Below are positions 12,991 through 26,204 of a stretch of 64,000 nucleotides of DNA, piece after piece (the stretch's first letter is position 1; every line of letters begins with the position of its first letter). The translations under genes and the position numbers were made by a program. Source of the stretch: Plasmodium malariae (Eukaryota > Apicomplexa > Aconoidasida > Haemosporida > Plasmodiidae); contig NC_041788.1 of the NCBI RefSeq assembly GCF_900090045.1, forward strand, positions 1 to 64,000, written 5' to 3'. The notes beneath the pieces are model-generated. The model saw only the letters and a program-made list of their open reading frames with translations, ran no database searches and had not been told where the DNA came from.

Positions 12991-15721
12991 AATATGTTAC
13001 ATGAAACATATTTTCTCATTTAAATAATGCATAAATTACTTTTTTTTTTTTTTATATTTTTTCAAATTAATGTTCGACAAAAATGTATATAAAACAATAT
13101 TATTAATGATATATCTAATATTTCACTAAATATATCTGTTATTTTATCTGCTGAGTAATATTATAATTTGGTCACCCCAAGAGTATATCAATATTTACAT
13201 TTAAACTGATTTTACAAAATAGCTAACAAAAATGGATACTTATTCTTTTTAAATATTTTATTTTTAAACAAATAGATAATAAGTAATACTATATTTTATA
13301 TGATCAGCAGAAAAGGATTTTTTGGAAAAAATATTAAATTTGGATATTTTTCGAATATATTACTTTTTTCATATAATATTATATTCTTTAAAACATAAAA
13401 AATGTGAAGTACTTAATAATTATGTGCACATTTTTCTAAAAATAAATTTTGTATATTACTACATACTTTCAAAAATAAAGAAAATATTTTTATCATCGTC
13501 ATTTCAATTTAACTTCAAACTATAATGTAAAACAAGAATAGAAATAAGTATGAGGAAAATTTTTAACTTAAATATTAATAAATTAATGGATTAATTGGTT
13601 CACTTGGTATACCTAATATATTGAAGTATAACATATTTAAAGTAATAAATAAAAATAAGCGAGGATTATAAAAATTATTTGTATATCTAATGGTAATTAT
13701 ATGATGTCTATGATTAGAAATTACGAAGCGTATAATTTATGGAATTTAACATATGGAGATTCGCAAAATATGAACTAAATAATCTAACATAATAAGAATA
13801 AACTTTTTAAAATGAAATTAAGGAAGATATATTTCAACAAAAATAATTAAAGCATTTTATTTACATTATGCAATGTCCACTATTATATTATTAGGTAATT
13901 CTTTGTAATATTATGAGTGACAATAATGTAATCTGTACAGCTGTTATTATCTCTAACGAAAGAAAGTATATAACATAATAAGTAAATTATAAGAACAATA
14001 TAAATAAAAATTAACATATGATACCTTTTGAAAATATATACAATACTATTATTTTTTTTTATTCAATATAAAAGGAAGTATTATTATAATTTTTATTTTT
14101 TTTTTTAAAGAAACTTCATTAAGAAAACATACTTTTATTCGCATTTTTATTTTGCACTTAAACAAGTTATATTAATATTAGCATAATAAAATAATTTATT
14201 TATGTAGCAAAACAAAGGCATAGTATGCGAACCAGCAAGTTATGCAAACAAAAAAACAAAAAATAAAATGAAATTATATAAAATATAAATGTAATATGTA
14301 ACATAAAAAATATTTATTTTCTCTTATGCATAAAATTGACAGAAAATAAATCTTCTTTCCATGTATATTAATATATATAATATAGTTTGTAATGTTATTT
14401 ACTTAATTTTCATGTGTTATAATTTTATTAAAACATGCTAATAATTGACTTATGCTCTAATTGCAATATTTTATACGCTTTTATTTTTAAAACACAAAAT
14501 GTTATATATATATATATATATTATATATGTATTTAACAAAATAAGAAAACATTCTCTAATATTTTCATAATTTACTGATATAATAAATTATATTTTAGTT
14601 CATTTATCATTAAACAAAAGAAAATATATAAAAAGGGTTAAATAATCCATACAAATTGTGCCTCATAATAATGTTCGTTTTAAATATTTTTTTAGTTTCT
14701 ATGAAAAATTAAATAAATATTGCAAATATATTTCCAAAATTTAATATTAAGCTATATTTGAATTATGCTAATTGCCTTTTAGTTATCTTCAAAATAATAT
14801 TTTTATTATGCGGGAAAAATAAAAATGCTTTTATTCTTTTTTTTAAGCGAATGAACATATTAAAGTTTTTATTAAAAATTATTGATCTGATTAGTTCATT
14901 TTATTCAGATGCGCATTGATGTACAACATAATATATGCTATGTGAACTGTAATAATGAAAGAAAAAAAACAATATCGATTTACAGTTTACTGTGGTCATT
15001 AATAGAGGTAAATATTTTGTATTTGCGTTAAATATAGATTACCTAAATAGTGGAATTATATGTAAAATAAATTTTCTAAGTAAAACTTTTTATCATTAAA
15101 AAAAGTTTATTTGTTTGTTTTTCTTTTCTTTTTTTCTTAATATTTCTCTTTTTAATTACATGATTATAATTTTTCTAATATGAACTCGGTTAATTATGGT
15201 AATGCTCATATATAGAGTAGAAGATATAGTTTTAATGGAGTGATGATTATATTCACGAATAGAAAAATAACTTCTAAACAAGGAAATTTAGTAATTTTGA
15301 TGGAATACCATATTTAGATATATATAAATATTTAAAAGTATAAAAATCCTTGAAAACAAAAATATATGATAGGGCATTACAATTTTTTATTTTTTATATT
15401 AACATTTATATTTTCAATTGAAGAAAATTAGATAATAACAATTAATTACTTATGTACATATATATATAGAAAGAGAATAAATTGTTTCTATAATACATTC
15501 TTTCTCTTTTACTATTTACCATTATACCGCATAAATGTTAAAGTTATTTCGGTTTTAATGAACAATATTAATGTAATAAAAACGATACAGTTATAATTTA
15601 TTTTATAAAATAAATTAGTGTAACATTTCTTTAAGAAATATGTAAATGGATGTAATTACTAATAAAAAAAAGAAAATGCTCGAAATGTGATAATTGTAAA
15701 TATGTCGTCATTATTTATACG

Positions 15722-15760
<39 letters not shown>

Positions 15761-15814
15761 TTTTAATTATATAATTTAGTATATACATTGTAAGAGGGAA
15801 AGAAAATTATATAA
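12991..15814. other. AT-rich intergenic DNA upstream of PIR
   Basis: Mostly AT-rich spacer. An open stretch at 13322-13525 could be the eroded end of the preceding decayed gene, but is too AT-driven to call. An (AT)n tract at 15725-15757 lies just upstream of the PIR start. Promoter elements cannot be recognised. Confidence 0.5.
15725..15757. repeat. (AT)n microsatellite
   Basis: About 33 bp of AT dinucleotides, ending some 60 bp upstream of the proposed PIR start codon. Confidence 0.9.
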
Positions 15815-17661
15815 ATGGAAGCTGTAGATTATGTATATTTTCATTTTTAGTTGAAATAATGATAATGATACTATATTAAATTATCACTTTTCACATGTAA
15901 CATGAAAAAAATAAATCTTTGTAAGAAATATTTTAGTACATGAATAATTCATTTTATACCTTCAATTTTCAGGAAAAAATTTTTAAGGATTCAAAACCGT
16001 ATAATATATATAAAGAATTGGAAGATAAAGTTAAAGATGTAACAGATGGCAAACATTGTAGTGAATTTGAAGAAATAAAATCCAGTCAAAAAGATAATTA
16101 TATTACACTTTGTAAAAAAGTATCTAAACTTTTAAAATATGTATTTGATCAGAGTAATTCAGGGAAACGTAAAGAATATTGTTCACATTATATATACTGG
16201 GTATATCATGAAATATGGAAATTGTTTAAAAACGGTCAACAAATGGATGATATGCATGTTATTGATAAATTTAATAAATTACAGAGTGATCTTTTTGTTA
16301 AGCACAGTAAGCGTGATTGTTCTTACGGATATATTCTCAAGGACTACGAGGAATTGAATTATAAAATAGAAAAAAAATATTTGTATGATTATTTTAAAAA
16401 CTATAACACTATTAAAAGTAGTATTAATTGTAATACTGTTGGCAGTGATAAATATAGAGCGTACCTTGAAGCTATCAAAGAACTATATGATAGAGAGAGT
16501 CACTGTTGTTGGACCGGGCTATCAGAATGTCCAGATTATATTTTAACTTGCGATGATAAGTTTGATCCTAGTAAACTCTTATCCGCTTTAGGATCTAGAG
16601 GTAGCGAGCGTTGTGATGGATTAAATGAAATTATAGCTAATTTTGATGAAGAAAAATTAAATTCTGTGGTAACAGATGCAGGAATTTTAAACTCAATTTC
16701 TCTTGGTACATGTTTTAACCTGGAGAATCACGAACTTACATCAGATGATAGAAGACACCCACATTGTAGTTTATTAGCAACATCTGTTACGTTAACTAGA
16801 AGTGTGCGTACAGACAGAAATGAAGGACCAGAAGTAATTGATACAGAATCCACCAGGGATATATCGAATTCAGGGTTTAGGGCAGATCAGGAAGACGGAG
16901 ATCTATCAAAAGGATACCCATTACAAGAAGGTCAACTTGATGCAAATGGAAAAGGAAGGGATTCTGATAGAGCCGAAGTAAAAAAAGTTGTACTTCCTAT
17001 GAAAGACGCATCTGATCATTTTAGATGGAAAATTGATGCAACCGGACAATTAAAATGTTCAAGTAAAAATAAAAAAGAAGCTGAATTAGCAATGTGCAAT
17101 TTTATGGAAGAACTGATTGAAGGTGGTCATGCTAAAAAAATAGAAGGTACAGAGAAGTATACTTTGGATATTCAAAAAGGATGGACCATTGAAAAATTAA
17201 GAGTATATCGTGAAAGAATAAGGAAAAGATCAACTTATGAATCAAATATATTAAACAACATTTTTGTCCGTATTTCTACTGGAGTTACTCTAGTAATGGG
17301 AATTATTTTTATATTTTACCTTTTTTTTAAAGTAAATACAAAATTATTTTTTGCTGTATGTATACATTATTAGTTACCATTTATAACATGTTTTTCTTAA
17401 AATATTGTAATTGTGAAATAAACAAATTATACATGTCTTTTACTGTCATTTATATATTAGTTTACTCCCTTCGGATCACGTTTACGTAGACATAGAAAGA
17501 GGAAACAAAGGTATAGGTTTGATTTTACCGATTTAAGTACACGCAAACGACCAAGACGCTTCTTAAAACGCACTTATAGGCATTCTGACAGGAAGAGATT
17601 TAACGTAGTAAATATAGAAGATGAGCTTAATTCATCAAATGATTTACGGAATATCAACTGA
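15815..17661 (+). CDS. PIR: PIR protein (Plasmodium interspersed repeat family)
   Basis: Three-exon PIR layout: exon 1 15815-15832 (MEAVDY, tentative), exon 2 15973-17355, exon 3 17461-17661; about 533 residues. Exon 2 could instead begin at 15937 (acceptor TTTTAG); 15973 follows a better acceptor, TTCAATTTTCAG. The extracellular part has the regularly spaced cysteines and family-like blocks of PIR/VIR proteins (PYNIYKELEDKV, YCSHYIYWVYHEIW, ESHCCWTGLSECPDYILTC). A low-complexity linker follows, then one membrane helix at about 440-460 (GVTLVMGIIFIFYLFF). Exon 3 joins in phase 0 and gives the basic cytoplasmic tail FTPFGSRLRRHRKRKQRYRF..RKRPRRFLKRTYRHS. PIR proteins are variable multigene products displayed on or exported into infected red cells; binding partners cannot be read here. 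Splice sites are intact and there are no internal stops. The family call is firm; the short first exon is less certain. Confidence 0.85.
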
Positions 17662-18959
17662 TATATATCAAAGATATTAAGAAGCCCACAAAACTGGATT
17701 AAATAAACATTTCTATTAAGTAGAAATGATAAAGATCAAGCAATAAAAAGAGGAGCATAAATAAAATATAGACACTTTTATTTTTAACTTTTTATATATA
17801 TTTTTTTATTTGTCCTTTTAGAATAATTTATTTTTTCTAACATTTTGTCAAATACTTTTTTTGTATTTATTTAATTTTTTTTTTAATGAATTTAATTTGA
17901 ACTTGCAATAATATTTGTTTTATATATGGAAAAAATAACTAAAACATTCCTATCTAATAATAGTTTAAGATTCTAATGTTCCACAATTCAAAAGTGTATA
18001 CTGGAAAGGCATTTTCATTTTATTTAATTATACTCATGAAATTGTACCCTGACTTCTTATTATGTGTTTTTAAAGCATAACACATTTGAAATATATTATA
18101 GTTATATTTAAAGTAAAAATAAATTTCAATTTATTGAATTTATTTGGAAGTAGTAATTTAGCCCTTAAATTAGCACAATGTATCGTTAGTAAAAAAAATT
18201 GATGTAACTCGTCAAATAAAAACCTACAATTTTTTTTTTTTTTTTTTTTTACATATAAATATACTTATCAAATTATGATTAAATATTATATAATAATCAG
18301 TACTCAAACTATTTCGTTTTTCAAAAAGAAAAAAGTATATATTCATATTTGATCAGTTCTTTTGGATAAAATAACTTTGTATCTGTAGAACACAGTTTTT
18401 ATATATATATATATTAAATATTATATACATAGAGCAGAAGAAATATTAAACGTGTTGCTGGATTTTTTTATTGGTAATATATATTAAGTGTTAGAGTAGT
18501 ACATAGTAAGTGTATAAGAGTAAACTAAAAAAAGTTCATCATTAAAGATATTAATACAATTATTTGTATCCAAAAAAACTAAAATGAAAAAGTAAATATT
18601 ATAATACAAAATTTAATCCAATGTACCCAAAAAAATATGTAATATTTTATTCCATGATATAAACATAAGTGCAATTTTAGGTCTAATTTTATTAGAAATT
18701 ATTATAATAAAAACTGTTTTATCATTTAAACTCTGAATATTCAGAGAAAGGAATTTTAACTCATATTAGCACAGAAAAAAGACATATATAAAATAATAAG
18801 CAAAAACGAAAGAATAAAATAGGAAAAAAAAAAAAATTATTAATTCTCATATTTTAACAATACAAAAAGTGTATAATAATACCATTTTACAAATATATAT
18901 TTTGCTTATATATTTTTCCTAACATAGAAAATTGTTTCCTATGAATAAATTATAAAACC
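17662..18959. other. AT-rich intergenic DNA downstream of PIR
   Basis: AT-rich spacer holding the PIR 3' flank and a 21-bp poly-T at 18230-18250. No gene seen. Confidence 0.5.
18230..18250. repeat. poly-T tract
   Basis: Twenty-one consecutive T residues in intergenic DNA. Confidence 0.9.
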
Positions 18960-20000
18960 ATAAATATATGTTAATTTAGCATCCTCCCATGTACAAATAT
19001 AAAAACAAGTAGAAAGATTCATTCATTCCATATGTTTACAAGCATACCAGTAATTGTAACCTTCCATTAAAATATATATTTAATTTTGTGTAAATACGTC
19101 AGTATGACTAAGATATCTTAGAGCAATTACTTTGTATACATAGAACATATAGCACAGAAAAAGTTTTAATAGTTTCAAATACAATATTATATAAGGAAAA
19201 TAAAATAAGAATTACTTTTTATAACTTTTCTTATATTTTTCTTAAAAAATTTATTTCGATTAGTATCGGAATAGTTACAATAGAAATAAATGATACACTT
19301 AAAAATATACAATTAAATATGCGTTAATAATTTAGGATTCAGTAATTATTAGTGAATATACGAAAAACAAAAAATCGTATTTAAATGTATTTTCATATAA
19401 TAATTTACTTCTATAGATTACTCTATTTTTCTATTATTTATAATCGGAAGTATGCAGTTATCGCGTTAAAAAATTAAAATAAAATTTGATTTCCTTTTTT
19501 TGCAACTATTTTAAACAATTGGGCTTAACTATTTTGGTAACGTTATTTTTACGGAAACATTTCATAGCATGCTTTTCAGTAATATAAATAAATATATATT
19601 TATTTATTTACTTAATCATATTAAGTGCAATATATGTATATATTAATTAGAGACTACCATAATTATAACAAAATATATTTTATGGTGCCTTTAGGTTAAT
19701 GCGAATAGGCATGGTGAACTTTTAGAGTTCATAAATTATAGAATACCTTTTAAATAGGACAATAATAATTAATAATATTTTGCCATAAAAAATACTGTTT
19801 ATGTCACAAAATTATATTTATTCGTCATATACAGTGCTTGATAATTTATTTCATTTTTTTTTTTTTTTTTTTGTTCCCCTAATGTATCCAAAATTTTAAG
19901 ATATCTGCTTCATTGACTTAATATGTTTTCATTGTAATATCGTTATGATACATTTTGATCATGTCCTTACCATTTTATAGGTTGTTGTTTTGTATTAATT
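18960..20000 (-). pseudogene. scattered coding relics, family unknown
   Basis: Minus-strand fragments, in 5'-to-3' order from high to low coordinates. They are RYYNENILSQ..SRYLKILDTLGEQ (about 19.95-19.87 kb), KHAMKCFRKNNVTKIVKPNC (about 19.58-19.50 kb) and EGYNYWYACKHME..NLSTCFYICTWEDAKL (about 19.07-18.96 kb). They are separated by stops and AT-rich DNA. Composition (W, C, H, G, P) is unlike random AT-rich DNA. The debris lies just past the 3' end of the STP1 gene at 20029-22576 on the same strand. It could be remains of a separate gene or of an older, longer neighbour. The family is not recognised. Confidence 0.3.
19854..19872. repeat. poly-T tract
   Basis: Nineteen consecutive T residues, about 160 bp past the 3' end of the minus-strand STP1 gene. 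Confidence 0.9.
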
Positions 20001-20028
20001 AATCGTATTAGTCTACTTTATTCATAGT

Positions 20029-22576
20029 TTATATAGAATTTACATGTATATCATCTTCTCCTATCCAATCCTTTATTTCATCTGTAAAATTATTTTCTTC
20101 CTTATAATCAAAAATTTCAGTATTTTCACTATTTTCCAAAACATTGTTTCCCTTTTCAACAACATTTTCTATAATGTGATATTTCCTATCTAAATTTTTT
20201 TCTGAATTACATTCATTTATTGAACTGTCTAAATATGATTCCTTATTTTCTACATTTTTCTCTTTTTTGCACTCCTCTAATATTGTCATAAATACAAGCA
20301 CACACAATTTTGATAATAATTTTTTTTTAATATACTTATATAATTCTTCGCAACTTTTGTTATGTTCCATTTCTTCTATATTTATTAGTGATACACTATT
20401 TTCAGTTCCTTCATTTTCATATTCATCTAATATATTATCAAATTCATTTGTTAATCCCTTTAACCAGTCCTGTTCCAAATAATGTTCTACAATTTTACCT
20501 CTGTTTGATATCCATCCTCTCCATGCATCTTTTTCTCTTTCTAAATGTGAACCTTTTTCATTTTCGTTTAAATATTTCTTGTTTAATTCTTCCGTTTCAT
20601 TTACCATGGCTTTCTCTTTTTTCCATTCATTTTTCAAATTATTAAACCAATCTTCTTTTTTCAATTTTTCAGAAAGATTTCTGTGCATTTCTATCCATTT
20701 ATTCCATATAATTTTTTTTTCTTCAATATCATTGCTACATTTAATATTTTCCATTTGATCACCATTTATTAAATTAGGATAGGTTCTATGTTTTTCATAT
20801 TTGTATTCTTCTAGACATACTGCTAAAAATTCACCTTTTTTTAATTCCCATTCTTCATTTCTGAATTCCTCAAGTACTTCCATATGTACTTCTATAATAG
20901 TTTTGGATCTGTCCTTTTTTCTCTTTAGCATATTTGTATTATTTATAGTGTTATGTTCATGTATTTTTAATTTTTTTATGATTTCTTCATCATCATGTAT
21001 CGTCTGATCCAAATGATCATCTGATAAAAGTATGTCTTTTTTAACAGAATGCGAAGGTAGTAGTATTCTGAGGAATTTAACTTTTCTTCTTATATTTTTC
21101 TTCTTTTTAAACTTCCCCATTAGAGCGTACTAAAATACAAAATAAATATACTTAAAAGTTATATTATTACAATTATCAAATATTTATAATGTTTTTAATA
21201 CTTAATTTTATATTACTTTTATAAAAAAAGAAGACACAATAATAATTAGAAATGTTATTAAAAACGATGATACATATGGGTTATGTGAATTTGCTACTGG
21301 ACCTGCATTAACGTTATATATATATATTAATTTGTTTAGATATTACAAAAATAGAAAAGAAAGTAGAATTAATGTTACCTTGAATTTTAGAGTCTACAGG
21401 AGTAGTAGGAGGAGGTTTAGGATGTGATACATCAGTAGCTGCGGGTATAGTTTTAATATGACTATCTGCTTCTAATTCTGGGCTACCTGGTGATTTTACT
21501 ATAGAACTAGTTAATATTTCCTGTGAAGATGAAGAATGTGTAATAGCATCTGGTTTTTGAGTAATTGAATCTTGTGTATCTTTGTCTAAATTAGTTAAAC
21601 TTGCTTGATTTCTGTCTTCTGCTGTTGTTTGAAGTTGAGACTGATCTGAACGTGAACCTTCAGGTAAACTGCTTGGTTGACGTTCAGATGGACTATGCTG
21701 ACCATCAGGTGGACGTTCCACTTGTGATGGACTTTGATCTTGAGATACTGGCGAATCTTCAGCATTGACTTGATCTAATTTGGATCTGCTTATTTCTTTT
21801 TGTTCCGTTGGAGCTTGAGTAGATGCATCTGGTTTCGGCAGTAGGCATTGAGGAAGTTTATTGAATGTACTAGTATCTAGTATGTTACAATTCTTTTCTG
21901 GAAATTGTGATGATGTATTTTTAAATATGCAACTTTCACTAATGAGATTTCTATTACTCTCAAAATATTCCTTTTTACTTATAAACCACTCTTCATATTC
22001 CTTACAATGTTTTATACAATCAGAATTATTATTACAACTATATGTGCTACTACCTCCCTTTCTGAAGGCAAATAGCTTATTTTTATATGATATATTTTTT
22101 CCACAGAAGTCTAACGCATTATATTTTAGTTCTAAAAGGTCTCTATCTTTCTTATCGAAAGTCATAGGACAACCACCATATTGAGTAAGCTTGTCAAATT
22201 TATTTCCAAAATAATTCCTAAGTACTGGTACCCAACGTTTTGGATTAGTATATTTTGGGGGATTATCCTTTATTGTAATTAGATAATCAATCAATTTTAA
22301 GCATTCATCTCTAAATTCTTTTTTATTTTTCTTTGTCCTTAAGGAAGCAGTGAAAGATGAAATTTGTTTTCGAGCTTCTTTAAATTCGTTTTCCATAACA
22401 TATTCTGATGCCCCATAACCGATCCCAGTGTAGTCCTACATTCAAGAAATATATTAGGAAACATTTAAACATTAGTTTTTTGCGTTATTTGTATCATAAT
22501 TTTTTTATCACAAAAAAGTAGTTTATCCATATTAAAAAAAAAAAAGGAATATTACTCTGGTAGTACAATTTTCCAT
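20029..22576 (-). CDS. STP1: STP1 protein (SURFIN-related)
   Basis: Four exons on the minus strand: 22576-22556 (MENCTTR), 22435-21379, 21302-21217, 21129-20029. All introns are GT..AG and phases agree; about 754 residues. Residues 8-206 form a cysteine-containing N-terminal domain with the motif LTQYGGCPMTFDKKDRDLLE and paired Cys near SDCIKHCKEYEEW. Residues 207-359 are Ser/Gln/Pro/Thr-rich low complexity (SPVSQDQSPSQVERPPDG). Exon 3 encodes one membrane helix (about 371-388). Exon 4 (389-754) is a highly charged, tryptophan-containing cytoplasmic domain starting YALMGKFKKKKNIRRK. It includes IIEVHMEVLEEFRNEEWEL, EKLKKEDWFNNLKNEW and AWRGWISNRG, the W-rich module related to SURFIN tails. 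STP1 proteins are thought to be surface or exported proteins of the infected cell; the ligand is unknown. Intact, with the same exon plan as the copy at 35660-38197. Confidence 0.92.
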
Positions 22577-25500
22577 ATTGAATCTACATGATAACACGAG
22601 GTCGTTTTAAATAACTGAAAAAAATACAAATATATATATTTCTACTTATTAATAGCGTAATTTTAAACTAATAAATATGAATGAAAATTATAAAATAATG
22701 AACTAAGTAATTTATATGTTAACTAAAAAATGATATAATAAATTAATATTCATTTTATATGCTTCTAATATTTTTTACCATATATAAATATATTACAACT
22801 AAGGATATATTCTAATGTTATTTTTACTTTAAATCACTATAGAGAAATTATTTTTGTGTAAAATTTATACAAACCTTATATAAAAAAAGTTAAATAACTA
22901 ACATTAAAAAATTACATATAAGTGATATAAAAGTTACTATATAAAAATTATTATTAATATAAGTATTATACCTTTTTTTTTTCTTACCAAAGACACATAT
23001 ATAGAAATAACACTACCTGTATTAATATAATTAATTCTTTTTATTCTTTTCTTTTTTTTTAAAATATATAATATATAAAAGAAATTGTTATTAGTATATT
23101 AGTACGTACCTTATTTTGTGTTATATTTTATATTTATTTTTGATATAAACCATTGTTGTATCATTAGTATTATTTTAATTTTTCCTCATATTTACTATGA
23201 TATTACACAGAGAAGAATTAATATTATATAAATTTTACTAAATTGTTTCTATAGTTGCGGAAAGTAAATACGACTGAAAATTATATATAACTTTTAATAT
23301 TATATATATATGTATATATATATATATATGTATGTCAATTACCTAAAAGTTAATTATAAAAGATATTTATTATTCTGTTGAATGATTTAAAATAGTATAA
23401 TTTATTAAATATATAATTATAATGCATATATATTTCCACTTATTAATATGATTTCTCAGGAATTAATTTAAAAATTAAAATACATTAATCAATGACAATA
23501 ACGTCAGGTACATTTTTGAAATATTGAATATTATAAGGATATTCTTAAGTAAAAATTAGTTATATTATGTTTTTTAAAAAAAGTAAAATGAAATATAAAT
23601 TTTTTTAGAAAATATAATAATATTATAATTCCATGTAAATGGAATAATTTACAACACTAAATAATACAAAAAATATTTAGACATCGTAATTATTTTATAG
23701 TAATTATTAGTAGATATATTCTATTAAATGGATTAGAAAGATGTTATATTTTTTTTTTTTTTTTTTTGTATCTTTTTTTAATTGATAACTAATGAAAATA
23801 TACTTTTATCACTATTCATAAATATTTAATTAGCATGCAAAATTAAAAAGATGCCGTATTATTTTATAAATTTTTAGGACATGAAATTGTGAATGTAATT
23901 ACAAAACAAATTAAAAGTATTACCAAAAATTTAGGTTATTATACTATACAGTAAATGTGTTATTACTAATTTTAATGCTTTTAAAACGTATACACAAGGG
24001 ATAGAAATTGGTGAGGAAATAAAAAAATATGTATATATATATATTAATTGAAAATTAATTTTTGTAAACAATTGATTCACATAATAAATTCATCCATTAT
24101 ATAAATGTTTAAATAATTTTTTATCCTAAAAAATTATTGGTTTGATTTATTTTTAAATTTTGAATATATTTTTATATATTTTTTTGATTTATTTCTCTTT
24201 TTTTTTTATATTAATTGTTTACATTATAAACTTCTTCTTTTCAAAATAAATTGTTTAATAACTATATACAGGGGGATTATGCATAAAATTTTTTTATTAT
24301 TTTTAAAGATATTATGTATTTAAATTGTTGTATTATAATATGTTATTTACATATTTGGTAAACATAATACTTAAAAAACATAAAATAGTGGGCTAATATA
24401 TAGAAATATTAATGAAAATATGATTTTTCCAAATATCTGTAGGAATAATAGAAGAACAACATGACAATTGTTTTCAAACATTTGTATAATCAAATTTATC
24501 TTTTTTTTTTTTTTTATACTCTATTATAAATATATGAAATTTTTATTTTTTTTATTAATATATTTTTAATTTTTTTGTTCTAATATATTATAAAAGTTAA
24601 CATATTCTAATACACTTTATTTATAATATTTAATTAAAAGTAATACAAGATTAATAACATTTCGTATAATCCATTGAATATTTCTTCGTAGTACTATGAA
24701 TATATTATTTATTTATTTAAAAAATAATATTTATCATTAAAATACATATGCTGAACATACGCATTTTTCACATAAGATATACTAATATAATTGATACATA
24801 TATATATATATAAAGTAGAACAGCATGCAGCTGAAAATTTATATTAAAGAAGTCCTATTTAACATTATTTATTTACTTTGAATAACATAATTTTTTCTTA
24901 TTTAACATGTATTAATTGTTATCTAAATTATAAAAATCCACTTATGTAATTAAATTCACAATTCATATTATTTCACACAAGAATTTATATTTTTTGATAT
25001 ATTTTCAGAATTCATGTAATTTTAAAGAATATTATTTATTAAAATATAGTAAAAAAAAATTATTTTATGATAAATAGATGCTAGTTTTACCTATATAACT
25101 TTAGATATACACATAAATGCAAAAATGGAAACACACTATATAATGAACGTGCATATATAAGTCATTTCATTAAAAATACAATACGTTATATTAATCCATA
25201 TCATCTTAATGTAAAATAAGTAATATTATTGCTGTTTTAATGATTATTATTAAATCCTATTAAAATACATGCCATTGTTCTATGTATAATTTACTTAATA
25301 TAAAGTTATATAGTTCTATCTCTTATCCTTTAAAATTATAGCTCTAAAATATATCATATTTTTAATAATATAATTAGAATAGTATAAAAATTATTATATA
25401 TGTATTAATATTACAATAATATATGACATACGCTTATTATTATAAATTTTTAGCAAATGTAATAATAATTCTTCTTTCATTTACAAACACTGTTTATATT

Positions 25501-25972
25501 TCTCATATTTAATTATTAAATTGTTCTTTTTGGTACATGTCCATTTATATATATTATATAAATGAATTAACTATAATAAATACTGTGCATCCTGACTATG
25601 TCACTATATAATAATAACATGGATAATGTTTATTCAATAAAAAAATTAATGTATTTTTATATTTTCTTTGTTTTAATTACTTATAATTTTGAGTAAGATA
25701 TTTATCTTTTTACTTCATATATATATTCTTTTTTACTTTGTTAAAATAGATCACGTGGGTATTTATGTACGAACTTTTTATAGTTATCCTATTATTATGC
25801 CTATACATATACTGTACATGCAATATACTTATTAATAACAATTTATAGTAACACTTTTATTTTTTGTATTTTTTAAAATAAAATTCATTTAACTTATTCA
25901 CAATTATAATTGTTATTAACATAGATATCTTTTTTTTAATATTCATATATTATAATTAAGTACAGTATGATA
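22577..25972. other. intergenic DNA upstream of STP1 (minus)
   Basis: AT-rich spacer containing the STP1 5' flank. On the minus strand, TTTTTTTCAG about 45 bp before the ATG could be an acceptor of a 5' UTR intron. Poly-T tracts occur at 23749-23767 and near 24500. No gene is visible. Confidence 0.5.
23749..23767. repeat. poly-T tract
   Basis: Nineteen consecutive T residues in intergenic DNA. Confidence 0.9.
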
Positions 25973-26204
25973 TTATATATAATATCTGGTATCACGGGAG
26001 TTCTCATGATAATTTTCAGAACATTGTAGCGCTAAATGATCACTATGTTCGTCTAGATCATTTAATATATTTTTATTTTTTCCTATTGAAGATTAAACCA
26101 AAGTCCAAATAGAGTAAACCATTATTATAAAAATTACATATTTGTAAAAACAACACTTTTACAACAATAATTTCTTGTTCTAATGGATTATAAGATTGTA
26201 CAAG
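25973..26204 (-). pseudogene. PIR-like C-terminal relic
   Basis: Minus-strand frame reads LVQSYNPLEQEIIVVKVLFL, then ICNFYNNGLLYLDFGLIFNRKK. After one frameshift it continues as NKNILNDLDEHSDHLALQC and SENYHENSRDTRYYI, with a stop at 25975-25973. A hydrophobic stretch, an aromatic/FG turn, a basic cluster and a short acidic/His tail ending in a tyrosine-rich terminus is the usual architecture of a PIR cytoplasmic end. The large extracellular exon is not recognisable upstream; only weak fragments are seen near 26.4 kb. Assignment to PIR is inference from architecture. Confidence 0.4.
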
